Assembly: GCA_964020085.1 (NCBI GenBank)
Contig: OZ026598.1
Location: forward strand, 21,384,129 to 21,448,128
DNA length: 64,000 bases
Direction: 5' to 3'
Source of the DNA: Micromussa lordhowensis
Lineage: Eukaryota; Cnidaria; Anthozoa; Scleractinia; Lobophylliidae
Position numbers and translations under genes: made by a program. Below the pieces are notes generated by a model. The model made no database searches and was not told the DNA's origin. It saw only the letters and a program-made list of their open reading frames with translations. The first letter of the stretch is position 1, and every line of letters starts with the position of its first letter. Shown here one piece after another: positions 22,380 to 35,744 of this stretch.

Positions 22380-23690
22380 CGAGAAATAAAAGGCCAAATC
22401 TTTCCGCTGACACTCGCAGACACAGGCCGTCCTGCACCAAGTGCAGAAACGAAGCGCACGTCAGCAAGAATTCCTGCCAAGCTACAGGTAGGAGATACCT
22501 TAAGTGTGGACGTCTGCATCACTTCGCCCGCATGTGCAACAGTGCGGCCAACGACGGGAAAGGCAAGCGAGGCAACGCAGTGGAGCTTCAAGCACACACC
22601 GGGTGTCTTGAGAAGAAGAGTTGTTGCAAGATGTGTATCTGTACCAGTTGAAGAAAGGACAGTGACATCATCTAACAGATGCTGTTCACATCAATGGTCT
22701 TCCCGTCAACCTACACCTGGACACACAGCCTGACGTCACATTGGTTACCGAAAAGTACTATGGGAAGCTTCAAGCAAGCTGTTCCCTACAGCGCAGTAGC
22801 GTAGCAATCAAAAGCTGCTCCAGAGAAGGGAAGGGTCTGGCGCTACCCCTACTAGGAAAATTCACAGCAACGCTCACTCGATGCGAGAAGGAGGTAGCGT
22901 AGCCCGTGTATGTAGTTAAAGATCAACATGACACCGCATTACTAAGCCGTGGGGCTGCCGATTGGATGGGTCACGTAGAGTACCACCTGGACCTAACCTC
23001 GAGCGTGTTACTGCCAGCCATGGGGGAAAGTCGGAAAGCGACAGTCGACCTTCTTGAGGAGTACAAGGATGTGTTCTCAGGCGTTGGAAAGTAGATAGAT
23101 AATCTTTATTTATCCACGGAAAATATTAAAAGGAGTCACAGTTGAAAGGAGTCATGGTGAAACTACACGTGGATCCACACGCAAAAGGCGCCGTGCAGAA
23201 ACAGGGAAGAATATCTGTACCTCTCAAAGGCAAATTTGACGACAAATGGGAGGACATGGATATCATTGAAGAAGTAGGGAACGAACCAACGGAGTGGTGC
23301 AGCAAAAGTTGTCCTTACCCTCCTTAAGAAGGCTACCACCACCTCCTTAAGGAGGCTATCACCAGGTGGTAGCCAAAAGGCCCGGTGGTAGTTCCATCAC
23401 GAGGACCACGGCGCACTTTAAGAACGTTCCATTCAGATCGGCGGAGGAAGCACAAAGGTAGACCAGTTCAGAATCAGATGGACAACAGAGTCTGTCAGTG
23501 AAGCACTACCGAGCACCAGAAAAGACGGGTCCCCTGGTTCGGACCAGACCAACGAAACCACAACAGAGAGGTAGTCAATGAGCCGGTCCTCGCAGACGCT
23601 GTATCGCCGGTCAGGTTGCAGTCACCACAAGCCCAGGAAGGGAGACTAAGGAAGAGAGAAAGGCACGGAAAAGACACAGAGGCATACTTA
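22380..23690 (+). pseudogene. decayed Ty3/Gypsy-type gag-pol remnant
   Basis: The plus-strand translation shows a zinc-knuckle region (SCTKCRNEAH ... KCGRLHHFARMC, about 22427-22550), then a retropepsin-like stretch (LHLDTQPDVTLVTEKYYGKL, about 22713-22770), then the linker to RT (LLEEYKDVFSGVGK, about 23051-23094; then DIIEEVGNEPTEWCS, about 23256-23300). The frame is broken by several stops and shifts. The catalytic DTG reads DTQ and one zinc-ligand Cys is Tyr. About 50 bp (23092-23140) interrupt the linker. RT, RNase H and integrase cores are missing; 23400-23690 may be the pol C-terminal end. A dead fragment. Confidence 0.65.
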
Positions 23691-23699
23691 AAGGAAAAG

Positions 23700-26680
23700 T
23701 ACTCGAACTTTCAGCTGTAGTGTTGACGTTAGCTAACAGTTGCCAGGCTAGGAAGGACTTTGCAGGTTGGTTGCATGCTTTCGCGTTGTGTCCGTAAGTA
23801 AGTGAGGAAATGTAGTATCTTACCGGTTACCCCGTTGGTGTTTGTTGGCCAGCATGGAAGCCAAGTCTATCGAAAGCTCACTATGGTGTAAATGCTTTAA
23901 ATAAGTAGAAACAGCCGGTTACATAACTGACATGCTGGTCACAATTTTCTGCAACAGAAAATGTTTTCCTGAAAACTCGACTGACATTGTAATACTGGCC
24001 AACGAATAGTTCATCAAGACTCCTACAAGAAGAGCGGAAAACTCAGGTAAATTTATAATCCAATTTTTCATCCTTCATAAAAAGATTCCTGAATGGTCGG
24101 AATAAGGTATATAACCATCTGACGCGACATTGCAGGTTAACTATAAAAACAAAGAAACGGTATTTCAAGCGGCGAGTATCTGGCGCAGCGAGTTTACCAG
24201 ATGCAAATGTCGTAGGATGTCGCTGTTACTGTACCGTTGCCTGGAAACGAAATCCCAATATGCGCTAAAATATGGATCTTAAAGGATTTCAGCCAGTAGT
24301 TTGGTTCTTCTTTACTAAAGCTTCCATGCTAACTTCAAAGTCACAAATTCTCCTAAGCTAACAAAATGCGTTCTAAACGGTCACTTCTGAAAATGTGTAT
24401 TGAAACAGATGAAACGCGAAACGAAAAGATATAGTTTTTTCCAATAGTGCGTTTTTTTGTCATGTTTATCACCGCAGTTTGCGTGTTATTTCTTGTTAAG
24501 CTACGAAGGCCAAAGAAAAAGAGTAGTAAAAAAATGTAGTTCACTTGAAAAGTATTTTGCCAAGTGTGATGTTAATCTTAAACTAGTGACGTTTATGTGT
24601 GACCTGAAGGGGATTGAAGAATAAATCAATGCAGACTTGATCTACAACATCTTCAGTCCTAAGCTAGAAATCCTACGCCGAGAATTTGCGAGTTCTGGAA
24701 AAGCTAAGTAATAAATTGATGACAAGTAGATGGTTTCTTGGTGGTGATAAGTGTGTTTAGTTAAATTAACTTGACCATCATTTTATTGCTAAATTGATCA
24801 CCTTAGAGTGGTTTTCTAAAAAAATAGACGAACACCTGAACAGAACCTAAAAATAAATGCCAAGAGCCATATAATGCAAAAAGTGTAAAACGCCAATCAG
24901 AGCTAGGGGTAAAATTTTTTTAACCCGTCGCACAAGCCTTAAGAGGAGAAGTCGTGAGAGATGAAAAACGGTAATTTTCTTTAGTTTTTTGGGCAGTTCA
25001 GTGAAACAAGGCAGCTAAGCGAAAGCGAGTACTGTACCAAAAGGAAAAGAAGCAAACCAAGTACTTCCTTGACAATTAATTGAATTGTAAGAAAGTTTTG
25101 CCTGCTGCCAATTACTGGTTTGGAAGAAGAGTTAATTTAAATTATGCGTTGTTTGGGGCAGTCTATTATCTTAAAGCCATAATGTTCATTTACTTGGCAA
25201 GATCTCTCATCAAAATCTCGTTCAGCTACTTGTCTTCTTATATTTTCCTCGTTATTCGAGTACCATTAATGGCACTAACCAAGTTATACATGTACCTCTT
25301 TTAAGAATAACACATTTTGAAGCATGTCCAGCAAAGGTTTAAACCATCGTAAACGGAGAGCGTTGAAAACCCTTGCGGAAGAGGAAAGCTGTTGTCAAAG
25401 ATAAGGAATTATTAAATCGAAATTTCAAGTTTTTTTGATCAATCGTTTTGCAATAGTTTCGCAATTTGTCCATCGAAGTTTGTTTTTTATAAGGGTCCGC
25501 TTGAAGTTGTGAGGAGACAAAATATGGCTGCACACTTCTCAAACTAGGCTGAAGTTTTCTTTCTTAACATAACTTGAGTTTTTCCTGCAGCAGTCGAAAC
25601 CGTCCTATTTGCCCTCACTTTCTTACAGTGACATACCGGAGGTCGAAAAACAAACATGGGTCTAAATCGCCAAGGAGGGCTTTAGATCGGCAATCCAAAT
25701 TAAAGGTAAACTCACTTCAAAACAAAAGAACACAATCTTCGTGACTGATGACGGACTTTTCACGTCAAGCTGCAGTCACTTTTCATAATTGCTCCCAAAT
25801 GAATGTTGATGTCATGAACTGACAGCATGGTCACTCGTTGACGTTTAATTAAAAGTCCGTGGGTTGGAAAGAAAATTACATACACTAACATTGACAGGAA
25901 AAACGAACGCACAAAGAAGAAAGCTACTAAGATTAATAATATCAACAATTATTCCTCTTCGATTACATTAACTTTGCCCACGAAACAACTTAGGTTTATA
26001 CGCTTACCGCGGATTAATCGTTCCAACTGCTATTGAGTTTTTATCTTCAGTCAACAGGCGTTTTGGTCCCACGAAACAGTAAGTAACCAAAGTATTGATT
26101 TTACACGATTCAGAAAGACCTTTTGTTTGTTTTTACGGACGATGTGTTGTTGGTCAGTTTTCTTTGACTTGCCTACGAAACTCTAAGGTTCGAAGTTAGG
26201 TTGTACTTATTTGAGATGGTTAATCCACTTTGCTCTTTACAATCTTTTGCTAACTCAATTCAATTATCAAACGCCGGACGGCCCTTCGTTAAGCCACTTT
26301 TCAATAATGATGCATAGTCCAAAAACTTATTCTTGACTAAACAATCTACTTTGAGCGCGCATTTAATTCGTTAGCTTTTTGGTGCTTTCATTAGAAATTC
26401 TTTTCTTTTTTTTCTGTCCTTTGTTTTCATTAAGGTTCAGTCGAGAACTTTTGTTGATTAAAATTCTGACGCGGGGTTCATACATTGTCTATATTGTCGA
26501 GACAGGTGGTGTGGTGAACGCAGGTTTCAACAAAACCCCCGCGGCAACAGCACATATTGGCAGACAACTCAGGGATTCTAAACTCTGCTTGACAATTGCT
26601 CTGCATTTTCTTTCCTTGTTCCCCCAGGATAACTTAATTTCAGCAAGCCTCGACAACAGCAATATGATTGGGACTTCTTC
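23700..26680. other. intergenic, no gene recognised
   Basis: No exon model is supported. The part next to 23700-24040 may still belong to the Gypsy-type remnant (3' end), but I cannot place an LTR boundary. The last few hundred bases should hold the promoter and 5' UTR of the first lectin gene. Confidence 0.35.
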
Positions 26681-26691
26681 ATGGCACTGAA

Positions 26692-29600
26692 ATGGCTCGT
26701 GAGTTATTGTATGAGAAGGTTGTTTTGAAATTGGTAAGTGAAAATAATTTACGTACAGTTACTTCGGAGACAGTGTTTGAAAGCTAAACATGAATGGGCA
26801 GTGATTGCACTAGGCGAAAAAGTTCACATGTTCTCATCTTCCACATTTCAGGTCTTTGCACTCCTTCTGGGAATTGTTTGTGGCCATGCTGAAGGTAAAT
26901 TCTGCTGTAGCTTTTGACCGAGTTTGAATAACTATTCTATTCACATCAACACACTTTGTTTACACTTTTATACTTTACAATTCTCTTTCCAAAATTTTGG
27001 TTAATCTTTCTGAGGGATTAAGAAAATGCGGAGTCTCTGAGACAGAGTTCGTCAAATAAGCAAAACTCTAAATAGCCATTCGAGGGCTGGGCTCAACAAA
27101 ATGTTTAAGTAGTATCTTGTTTCATGGACAAAGAAATGTTGCTTCGGCAAACAAATATTAGCACAAAGGTTGAAAGATATCTGTTACTGATAGGTAATTG
27201 TTCCTTTTCTCCACGAGCGTTAATGTAAAAATTTCAAAACTCCCTAAACGGCCCAAATATTCGTTGTAGCTCCATATGAAAATTATGCCCTGCCGCCGCC
27301 GTTGCTTTCAAGGTGTTAAGCCATTACACTTACACTGCATTTCGAGGTTTGCCGCTTATTATCGCGAATGAAAACGTTTCATTTGAACGCAAAAGAAATA
27401 CCGTCCCGATTAATCTCGTTTGCTTATGATTTAACCGCGCAAAGCACTGATTGAGCTCGGAGAAACGTCGCTGAGAACGATTTTGAAGTTTCGGCCGTGT
27501 CAAGGGTGGTCAGCCCTTCATGGAGTAAATTCATTTTGTTCTGTAATTTTGCAAAAAAATTCTTAGTTTTCATTGAAAGGCGGAGAACTTTGCACCACGT
27601 TGGAAAACCATCCAGCTGCGAAATTTCGAGTTCGTTTGTTGTAGCCAATGAGCTTGCAGTTAAACTAAGTGGAAAACCACAAGACGAATTCATCAGTGTC
27701 TCCGATATGTTTCAATTTAGTGTTTGCTTTTCTCTTTGTTCATCTACGATCTGCTCCAAATTAAATCATATCGTCTAATAGAGCCTGTCTCTTTGGGTAA
27801 TTTTAGGAATTAAATACGAGGAAGCTGCAGTGATCTGCTTCCTAAAAGTTTTTTTTAAAATTTGCTTCCTACGAATTTGAAATTTTGTAAACAGTGATAT
27901 GTTTTGAGTGTAGTCGGCACATCAAAAATAAACGTAAATACATCGCAAAATTTTAAATACACTCACTTTAAACAGGCAAGTGGTTACCATCAAGTGATTT
28001 AAAATTGGTACATGTACTTTCTAAGAGATAAATACCAATTCTGATTGCCATAAAGGGTTGAATATCATCAACCCTTGTGTTGCAAAATCTTCTGAACTTA
28101 ACGACCGAAATTTGAATGTTTTCTTATTTAACTTTTTTAATCAATTGGATTGCCATAAGCTAAAACAACTTCTCAGCCAAAGTGTCGGTGAATACCCGTT
28201 GATGATTACCTCGATACTGGAGGTCGGTGATATCCTGCGATATTCACCTCCAATACGGGGAATAATCTTTAAATATCGCTCTGTCTGCTTTATTTCAAGA
28301 TGGTTACTCGAAAAATAATTAGATTAGCACTGTTTAGTCTACTTTTTACTGGTTCGCTTTAAACATTTACAAGACCGGCACAGTTTAAAGAGTTAAAACG
28401 TTTTGAAGGTTTCTTGTGGAAAGTTGTTCTATATCTATGATCCCTAAAATTTCGTGGCTTTCTTGGCTCCTTACATACCAAAGATAATCTCAAAAAAAGT
28501 CTGTTTAAACTCAGAAAAAAGTAAACAGAGCAAGTTTTTTCTGGCTTCATTTATCATTCATGGGAGCAGGAAAGTCTTATTACTGATGCAACAGTGAATA
28601 TAAAACAATCGCATAAAATTATTTTAATGTTCTTCTGGGGTTTAGAAACGATTTGACTGTATACAACTCTAAAATGTGTAAACAAAAAAAGGACTCCTGT
28701 CGTCTTATTTTCACTGATTTAGGGAGCCTAACTCGTTTGATTGGCAAGTTTCCACAAAACGACGTTTCAAAAAATCTCTTTCCAAACAAGAGCTTTTCTG
28801 TCAAAATGTCTCACTGTTTTACCTGTAAAATTGGCATCAGGACACAGCAACAATCAAAGTTTTCTCCGCAAAAACATAGATCGGAGTTTATACAGTTTGC
28901 ATTTGGGCGCACCAAAAGGCTGCCTTACAAAAGCACTTTCGCAAATAGAGTTTTTCGAATGACGCAGATTGATCAGTGGTTATCGCCGGTCTCGAGCAGT
29001 CGAACAATAAATTAGTTTTTATGTCAACTACAAGATAGATAGGAAGATCGCGTGATAATTTCACAGGTGAAATGTCCTTCTTGCGGGTCGTTTTTAATAC
29101 GAAATACTTGATCTACATTTATAGACAACATCAGTTCCTACAGCTAGAGAGTTTATAAACCTAGTTAATAAAGCGCCTGATGATAGAAGTAGGGAGCGAA
29201 ATGTGTCTTATATGAACGGGTAAAAGGATTTCGACAAGGATTACATAAAAAAAAAAAAACAGAACTAAAGTTTACTACACACCTTTGATGTTAGATTAAT
29301 GTCTACAGGCTGACAAGCAAAATCGAATTAACACCTCGGTCAATCAAATTACGGGCGGAATTTCCAAACGAAAGTTCTTATCAAGTTATAATGTAATTTG
29401 ATAAACCGCACATAACTCGATTTAGAATAAGATAAAACGTGAAATTATGCTCCCGGATTATGCTGTACATGATAGAACAGTTTACCTCTCGGTACTCTTT
29501 TCTACTCCGCAATTGCTATAATTCACCTTCATTAACTTCAAGTTGATAAATAGCTAAGTGTTTCACTTTCCCAACAGCGCAGTCGAACGATTTCTTTAGA

Positions 29601-32600
29601 AACTAATGTTAAAACCAGAAATGAACAGAACGGGGCAAAATATAGTGGTTAACAGTTAGGCGACAAGTTTGCGATACCGAAAATGGAGTATCTGTATGCA
29701 TGATGAGCCTGAGCCTGATATCGCCTTTTCTCGTGAAATAGCTCATGGCGTTTACCCAGGAATCTCAGAACACAATTTAGTTTCTCTGAAATGCCAGTTA
29801 CAGAAGGTTCAAGATTACTTTTATTACTGCAAAGTGATCTGTTTGACAATAATTCTGACTCGTTCCCAGTTTTCTCTCGAGAGTTATATTGAATATTAAC
29901 GAGGGAAGCACTAGGAAAGCTTCTCGCGATCCACTTAATAATCTCATGATAACCTGCTAAAAAATCTCCTTAATAATATCACAATAATCTTATAAACTCG
30001 CCGCCGCTTTCCTGAGTAGTTTCACTAAGTCTCTCTGGATTTTCGAGCGTGACGACTCAACACAAGAATGGGGGCGAGTCAGCGTCTTAACCACGATCGG
30101 GTGACACACCCAAAAGAACCCTAATCCACTGACAATAAAAATATATTTTCCATGTTTCAGCGCGGATCCTTTACGAAAACGTAGTAACATGCCAAGGAGA
30201 ACGACTCAAACTCCACTGCGGAAATACAAGCTTGGGGCTGACTATCCACTCGGCAAGCTACGGAAGAACATACCCCGGTCATGTGATTTGCCCCTACCGA
30301 GGAGCCGCGGATGACAAGGAATACAACTGTGGAGAAAGTGACGTTACTGATACATTTAAAACATTGTGTGCAAGGAAAAACAGATGTAGGGTTAAAGTGA
30401 ATAGTGCACTGTTTCGAGACCCTTGTCCGGAGAAACACTTGTATCTTACCTTGATTTACTCGTGTGGTAAGAATCAAATATACATACATTTTTTCGAGCA
30501 AAAGGATATTTGATCGCAGACGCAACTGCAAGGAGAAAAGCTATTAACGTTACTGGCTAATCATTTGGGCTTTTTGTTTATTATGCCTTGAGTTGGTTGC
30601 AAAGAATCGTTCTTTTAGAACTTGTAATCATGTTCAAGTTTTGGATACTTATGAAGCTAGATGTGTTATATTTGTTCTCCATACTTTTCTTGTCAATAAT
30701 ACCTGCACATGTGCAACAAAGGAAAAGGGATGGCACAGTAGTGAGAGCACTCGCCTGCCACCAATGTTGCCCGGGTGACTGTCCGGATTCGATTCCAGTC
30801 CGGTGTCATATGTGGGTTGAGTTTGTTGTTGGGTTTTTCTCGGGTTTTCCTCCCTCCACAAAGACCAACATATTAAAATTCCAATTCGATCTCTATCGAT
30901 CAGTTCGATGGACGACCTACATGAAAACCTGAAGGCTGATGTGGCTTCCTTTCTAAATGTTATAACTTTGTTATTTTTATCGTCATGCTAGTCGAGTCAG
31001 TATTGATGCCAGCTTTTCTCTGTTTCTTAAAGATTGGCAGAAACGTAAACCAAAAGTCATTCACACATCCACGTCATCGAGTATTGTAACCAGAGCAACT
31101 AGTGTTATTCCAGTACCCACCTCCTCCCTGGTCAGCATTTCGAGTTTCTCATCAACTACAATCTTTTCAACGACAGATGTAATCGCTTCCACTAGTTCTG
31201 TACTAATTAGTCAACATACGCCTAATGTTAATGATCTCACGTCGATTGGAACAACCAGCACCAAGGATTCAGGAGGCGACAACGTACTCGATCCTTTTCA
31301 GGAGGGGGAAGCTGGCTCCGCGACAAAACATGCTGCTGGATCGCTTGGCATTGCAGGCACGCTTTTTATGTGGCTATTATTCATGCAAGGTATTTTAAGT
31401 TAGTTTAACCTTTTAACGCATAGAAGACTGATCCTTTTTTTAACTTGATAAACATGAAGCAGATGTCCATGTATGGTTTGACTGAACCGAAAAGCGTTTT
31501 TCATAAATCCCTTAAAAAAAAATTGATGAAGTCTTGACTTCGAGAAAAATGGGTTAAAGGTTAAAAAAAATGGTTAACTCCATATATAGCAGATATGCAC
31601 GTTAACGTGATTATCTGAATAGCCAAACGCTTTGAGGGAATATCACCCAGTGGTCTTGAAAGTACGGACTGAGCGCAGTGACATTCTTCGATTCTTGTGC
31701 GGTCTCGAGTAATCTTGATCAATAAGATACCTATAACACGATCATGATAAAGGTTAAAAAATCGTCAGATTCAAACACACGATTCAGCCAACTAAACATT
31801 TAATCACGGCTGACGTTTTGAAAAATAGAAAAATTGTTGGATTAGAAGGAAAAAGATTTTTTTTACGCGTAAGTTAATTCTCTTCGAAAAGTAAGCCATA
31901 AAACCATAACCGTTTGGAGGTCATTCCAACAAATCGGTTGGACTGTCATTAGAACAATGTAATTGGCCATTGTCATGACTGGTAAACTCGGAAAGACAAA
32001 AGCCTAGAATTCATGTTCTCATTTCACAGATCATTCGTCTGATTATATAACAGTGTTCTGTGCCAGCGCTGCTGGTGCACTCGTTCTTGCCATAATTGTT
32101 GGTCTCTTCGTACTTTACCGTCACCATGCAAATAAACAACACCATCACGTTAAGGAGGAGTCAAAATTAAACCCGCATGGGAGCACTGAATCAAAGATGT
32201 CAGGCGAAGTTGACCCATTCTTATCAGGCCCTATTAAGGCCCCTCCTCCTGACTACATGACGGAAGGATATAACTGGCAACGCGGAGGAACGATGCCTAT
32301 TAAGAAGTCTCAAAATGGTACAGTTGTGAGGACGTTTAGCGCCAAGGATGTACATACCAAGGAGCCGAACGTTGAAAAGTAAGTTTGCCAATATAGAACC
32401 AACCTGTATCTGGGAAATCATAGGTTCGACTCCTGCCGGGAACTCAGATTTTTCTTTGTCACATGCTCATGGCAACATTTCGTCTTGATCGTCTATTTGC
32501 CGATCTGCAAATTCGCCATTTTCATTTAATTAATTCATTAATCAATCGCTTATTATTTCTTTCGTTAAGTCGCTTATCCACTCATCCAGTCTTCCTCTCT

Positions 32601-33861
32601 CTCCCATCTTCCTTCCTTTCTTGCTAACTCTTTGTTTGTTTGCTTACTTCCTTTCCACCACTCTTCTGTTGATCCTTTATTACAGTTTAACGTCACGATG
32701 TGTTGAATCCTTCTAAGCCTGTCTCTCACTTTTCCCTTTTTAAAACACGTATTTAACGTTTTCAATTTGGTTGTTTAATTTTTTACAGCGTCTGTTAGGA
32801 GGACAACTCACCAAGTAAACACCATCCAAACTAACACAGAAATCTGCTTAATAACCACCTTCGCGTCAAGGACTAGAAATGTTCAGTTTAATTTCTAACA
32901 TATAACCAAGGGCCGTAATTTTACATGCACCTAATCATGTTTTTAATGATTTCATGCTTTTCTACATCATTAACACAAATAACATTTCTCGTGGAAAATT
33001 GCGTACGAAATGCAGGTAAAGCATATGCCAGGCCTAATATAGTTACCAAAGGCTCACGTTAGTTATATAAAGTAACTTAAATCAAATACGTTCTTTAGTA
33101 AGCGCTATTTGTTCTTAAAAACGTTAACAGTTCTAGGGATGTAACCATCAGGAGATCTATTTTTTTTTAGATTTGTCTTTATTAATTGGTAGACTTAAAC
33201 ATAAACATAAAACAACATAAACTTTGGTACTTCTAATCAGAAGGTAAACGTAGTTTTTCAAGATGGTGTTTTGCAATTACCCTGAACATTACTTGGCATT
33301 AGCAATAAGTAAAAGGGTTTTGGTAAGGGTATTGTCAGGAGTGTTTTGATTCCTTTATGGTGATTGAAACGTCAAAAATACCGTTGTTTATAAGATACAT
33401 GCCGATTGTAAATGGCTGAAGATGTCCCGAGCACGTTCTCACATGATTACTTTTCTATAATATTGTAAACCATTTACATCATCGCCACCCCATTGGTTAT
33501 CAATCTTTTAAAAAAGGGTTCCTGTTTGTCGGGTAATTCATCACTGAGTTAAATGGTTATCACTGTTTCCCGTGCATGCATACCTGTTATTGATCTGCGA
33601 GAGATCATGCTAATAAGGTCAGAACCAGCATTTTGTTTTCCCGGTCTTTTCTTCAGACAGACCGAAACTCCCAGATATTATCGGGGCCCACAGTTTGTTG
33701 CTGTAGCCAGAAGACAGGAAAGTCCAAACATGCATTTGAACCCCGCCTACGCGACAAACAAATCCCTGCGAAATGGAAGAGGGAGACATGTGAACGAAGA
33801 AGACCGAAGAGGACCGAGAACTAGAGAAAGTGGAACTTCTGTAGATGCTTTATATTATTAG
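26692..33861 (+). CDS. single-pass membrane SUEL-lectin protein, paralogue 1 (433 aa)
   Basis: Exons are 26692-26733, 26852-26894, 30161-30466, 31033-31389, 32030-32378 and 33657-33861 (stop TAG), phases 0,1,1,1,2. Exons 1-2 give a signal peptide with the core VFALLLGIVCGHA (15-27). Exon 3 is a complete SUEL/Gal_Lectin domain (about 37-130) with eight Cys, the ASYGR motif, NRCRV, FRDPC and a final IYSC. Exon 4 is a Ser/Thr-rich stalk ending in a hydrophobic run (GIAGTLFMWLLFMQ). Exon 5 has the main transmembrane segment (about 257-279, AGALVLAIIVGLFVLY), a His-rich juxtamembrane stretch and a Pro-rich tail (KAPPPDY). Exon 6 carries NPAY (394-397). The architecture suggests a cell-surface carbohydrate receptor or adhesion protein; the ligand is unknown. 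SUEL domains also occur in EVA-1 and latrophilins, but I see no EVA-1 tail or GPCR. The first stop option after exon 5 is TAA at 32380. Confidence 0.85.
28175..28265. repeat. short palindrome-bearing repeat in lectin gene 1 intron 2
   Basis: CTGGAGGTCGGTGATATCC and GATATTCACCTCCAATACGG are inverted partners near 28217-28255. They look like the middle of a small MITE; its ends are not clear. Confidence 0.3.
30722..30905 (+). repeat. tRNA-derived SINE (family B), copy 2, in lectin gene 1 intron 3
   Basis: Box A GATGGCACAGTAGTGAGAGC and box B GATTCGATTCCAG are followed by the same body as 17144-17335 (CATATGTGGGTTGAGTTTGT ... AATTCCAATTCGATC). More diverged in the tRNA head. Confidence 0.75.
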
Positions 33862-35720
33862 CCTCCCTATCTTGTGCCTCTCAGTTTAAAATGTCTATTA
33901 GCCCAGTCAGAGAGGGTGGAGAATACGTGATGCAGGAGAAGATGAATGGTATAGGAGAATAAGTCCCCTATTAGATAAAGGCTTTATTCCTAAGGTAATC
34001 ATCTGACTTTAAACATGGTACATGGTTCTTCCACGGAAAATATGTATTAACAGAAAACAAAAGATTGTGTACGGTCGTGGACCTTCCAACATAAATCTTG
34101 GCATCTTTATTTGCTCCTTTGATGTTTGCCGGGCTTCATAACCATTTCCCTATATTAACTTTGGTCAGTCCAAACAATTTCTAAAATGTACATCGGGATT
34201 ACTATTTGCTTTGTTTCAAAAGGTGAATTTGATACGGACCATATAAATACCGGCTGTCGAGGGTTTATAAAAGGCTACGATATTATCGTTGAGCGAATCC
34301 AATGGGCTCCCGCACCTAACAGAGTTAGAGGTATAGTCACTAAGATTTAAGGTGGCTCAAAGGTCTGTATGGCAACAAAGAGCTTTGCACTGATTTGAAT
34401 TCTTTGAATGAATATCTATCTATCAACAGAGGGAAACTCTAGTCAAGCGCGAAAAAAATGACAACAAAGAGTTGCAGATAAAGTTAGGAAATCTTTTTCG
34501 ACAGGTACTTTAAAAGAGACAATTAAGAAACGCAAAATAGATAAATCGATTGGCTAAAATGTTTACAGAAACCCAACATTAATGAGGTGCTCCCCTCTGT
34601 AGATGATAAAAACTATTTGATTTTAAACTTAATATAGTACTAATTTTAAACGTTGTAGCTGATCAACATATACAACATGTAGGTCACGTCTTCTAAAATC
34701 AAAACGAAAAAGTAATTTTCATGATGCGCTTCCCTTTAATTATTTTTCTAGCGATAAAGGCTCCCTAATTACAAGTTTGGGGTCTGTATAAATGTTTGTT
34801 TGCCGATGATGCAAAAAGTAATAAATTCCAGTTAAATATATATCTCAGTTGATTAATGGGGTGAATATCTTGCTAGGGTATAAGCAACGGATTAAAATTT
34901 GTTCTTCAGAAAAAAGACAGGTTCTCTGAGCTAACCTACAAGTTTTATACTTTCACATTCGTTGCTCCAAAGGGGTAATTGTACTGTTAAGACGGCAGGG
35001 CAATAGAATAAAGAAAAACGGAAATTGCTTTTTTTCCAAAGAGACCCATTCTCCATTTAAAGTTTATTTTGATTTCATGACAATCAAGTTTTTCTGTGTA
35101 TATCTACAAAAAGTACTGAATAGGAATAAAATTGTAAGATTTAAGGAAAAAGCTGATTCTTGCTAATATATTGTTTTTTTAACTGTTAGAAGTTTAAATT
35201 TAAATTTTGAATTTGGAAACGGTATTCAGAGAAATGTACTTTGTGTTACTGTTATCATAAAAGGCTTGTATATCTTGTGAAGAGACTTTATTTGATCAAC
35301 GTTTTAGAAGTAGTCTTTGTCATGCCATATGGACCATTCAAGACAGAATTCTCAACCTCAAATATCTCATAGAATACTTCTATATCTTGTTAACGAGACC
35401 AGATATGACCCCAACTGATCATATATAAATATTGAGATAAACTGATAGTTTGACTTGAAATGTCTTCGCATCGGCTGGGTTGAAATTAAAGTTTCTGAGT
35501 CTCAAGATGGGCTGTTTACATCCAGTGCAAAAAGGTGAAACTGTTTATGAGCCGAGGTTGAAGTGGGTAAAAGGTTAGGCAACAAAAATGTATGCACAAC
35601 CAATGCAAATTGAACTAAGTTTTTTTTAAATCTCTCGACAGTCTCATACATTCCTTAGCAAAATTAGGTGGGAGAGTGTTGATAAAACTCAAAACCATTT
35701 TCTATGATTGACTCTTGCTT
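33862..35720. other. 3' flank of lectin gene 1, no other gene recognised
   Basis: AT-rich, with no exon or element supported. AATAAA occurs near 35003 and 35128, but neither can be assigned as the polyadenylation signal from sequence alone. Confidence 0.35.
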
Positions 35721-35744
35721 TATTCTTTTGACTTTTTTTAAAAG

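Noticed and set aside
32789..32798. Alternative last exon of lectin gene 1 (acceptor TTTTACAG at 32781-32788)
   Set aside because: It would add only Asn-Val-Cys and a stop. The exon at 33657 keeps frame, is longer and has an NPAY motif matching paralogue 2. It could still be a minor isoform.
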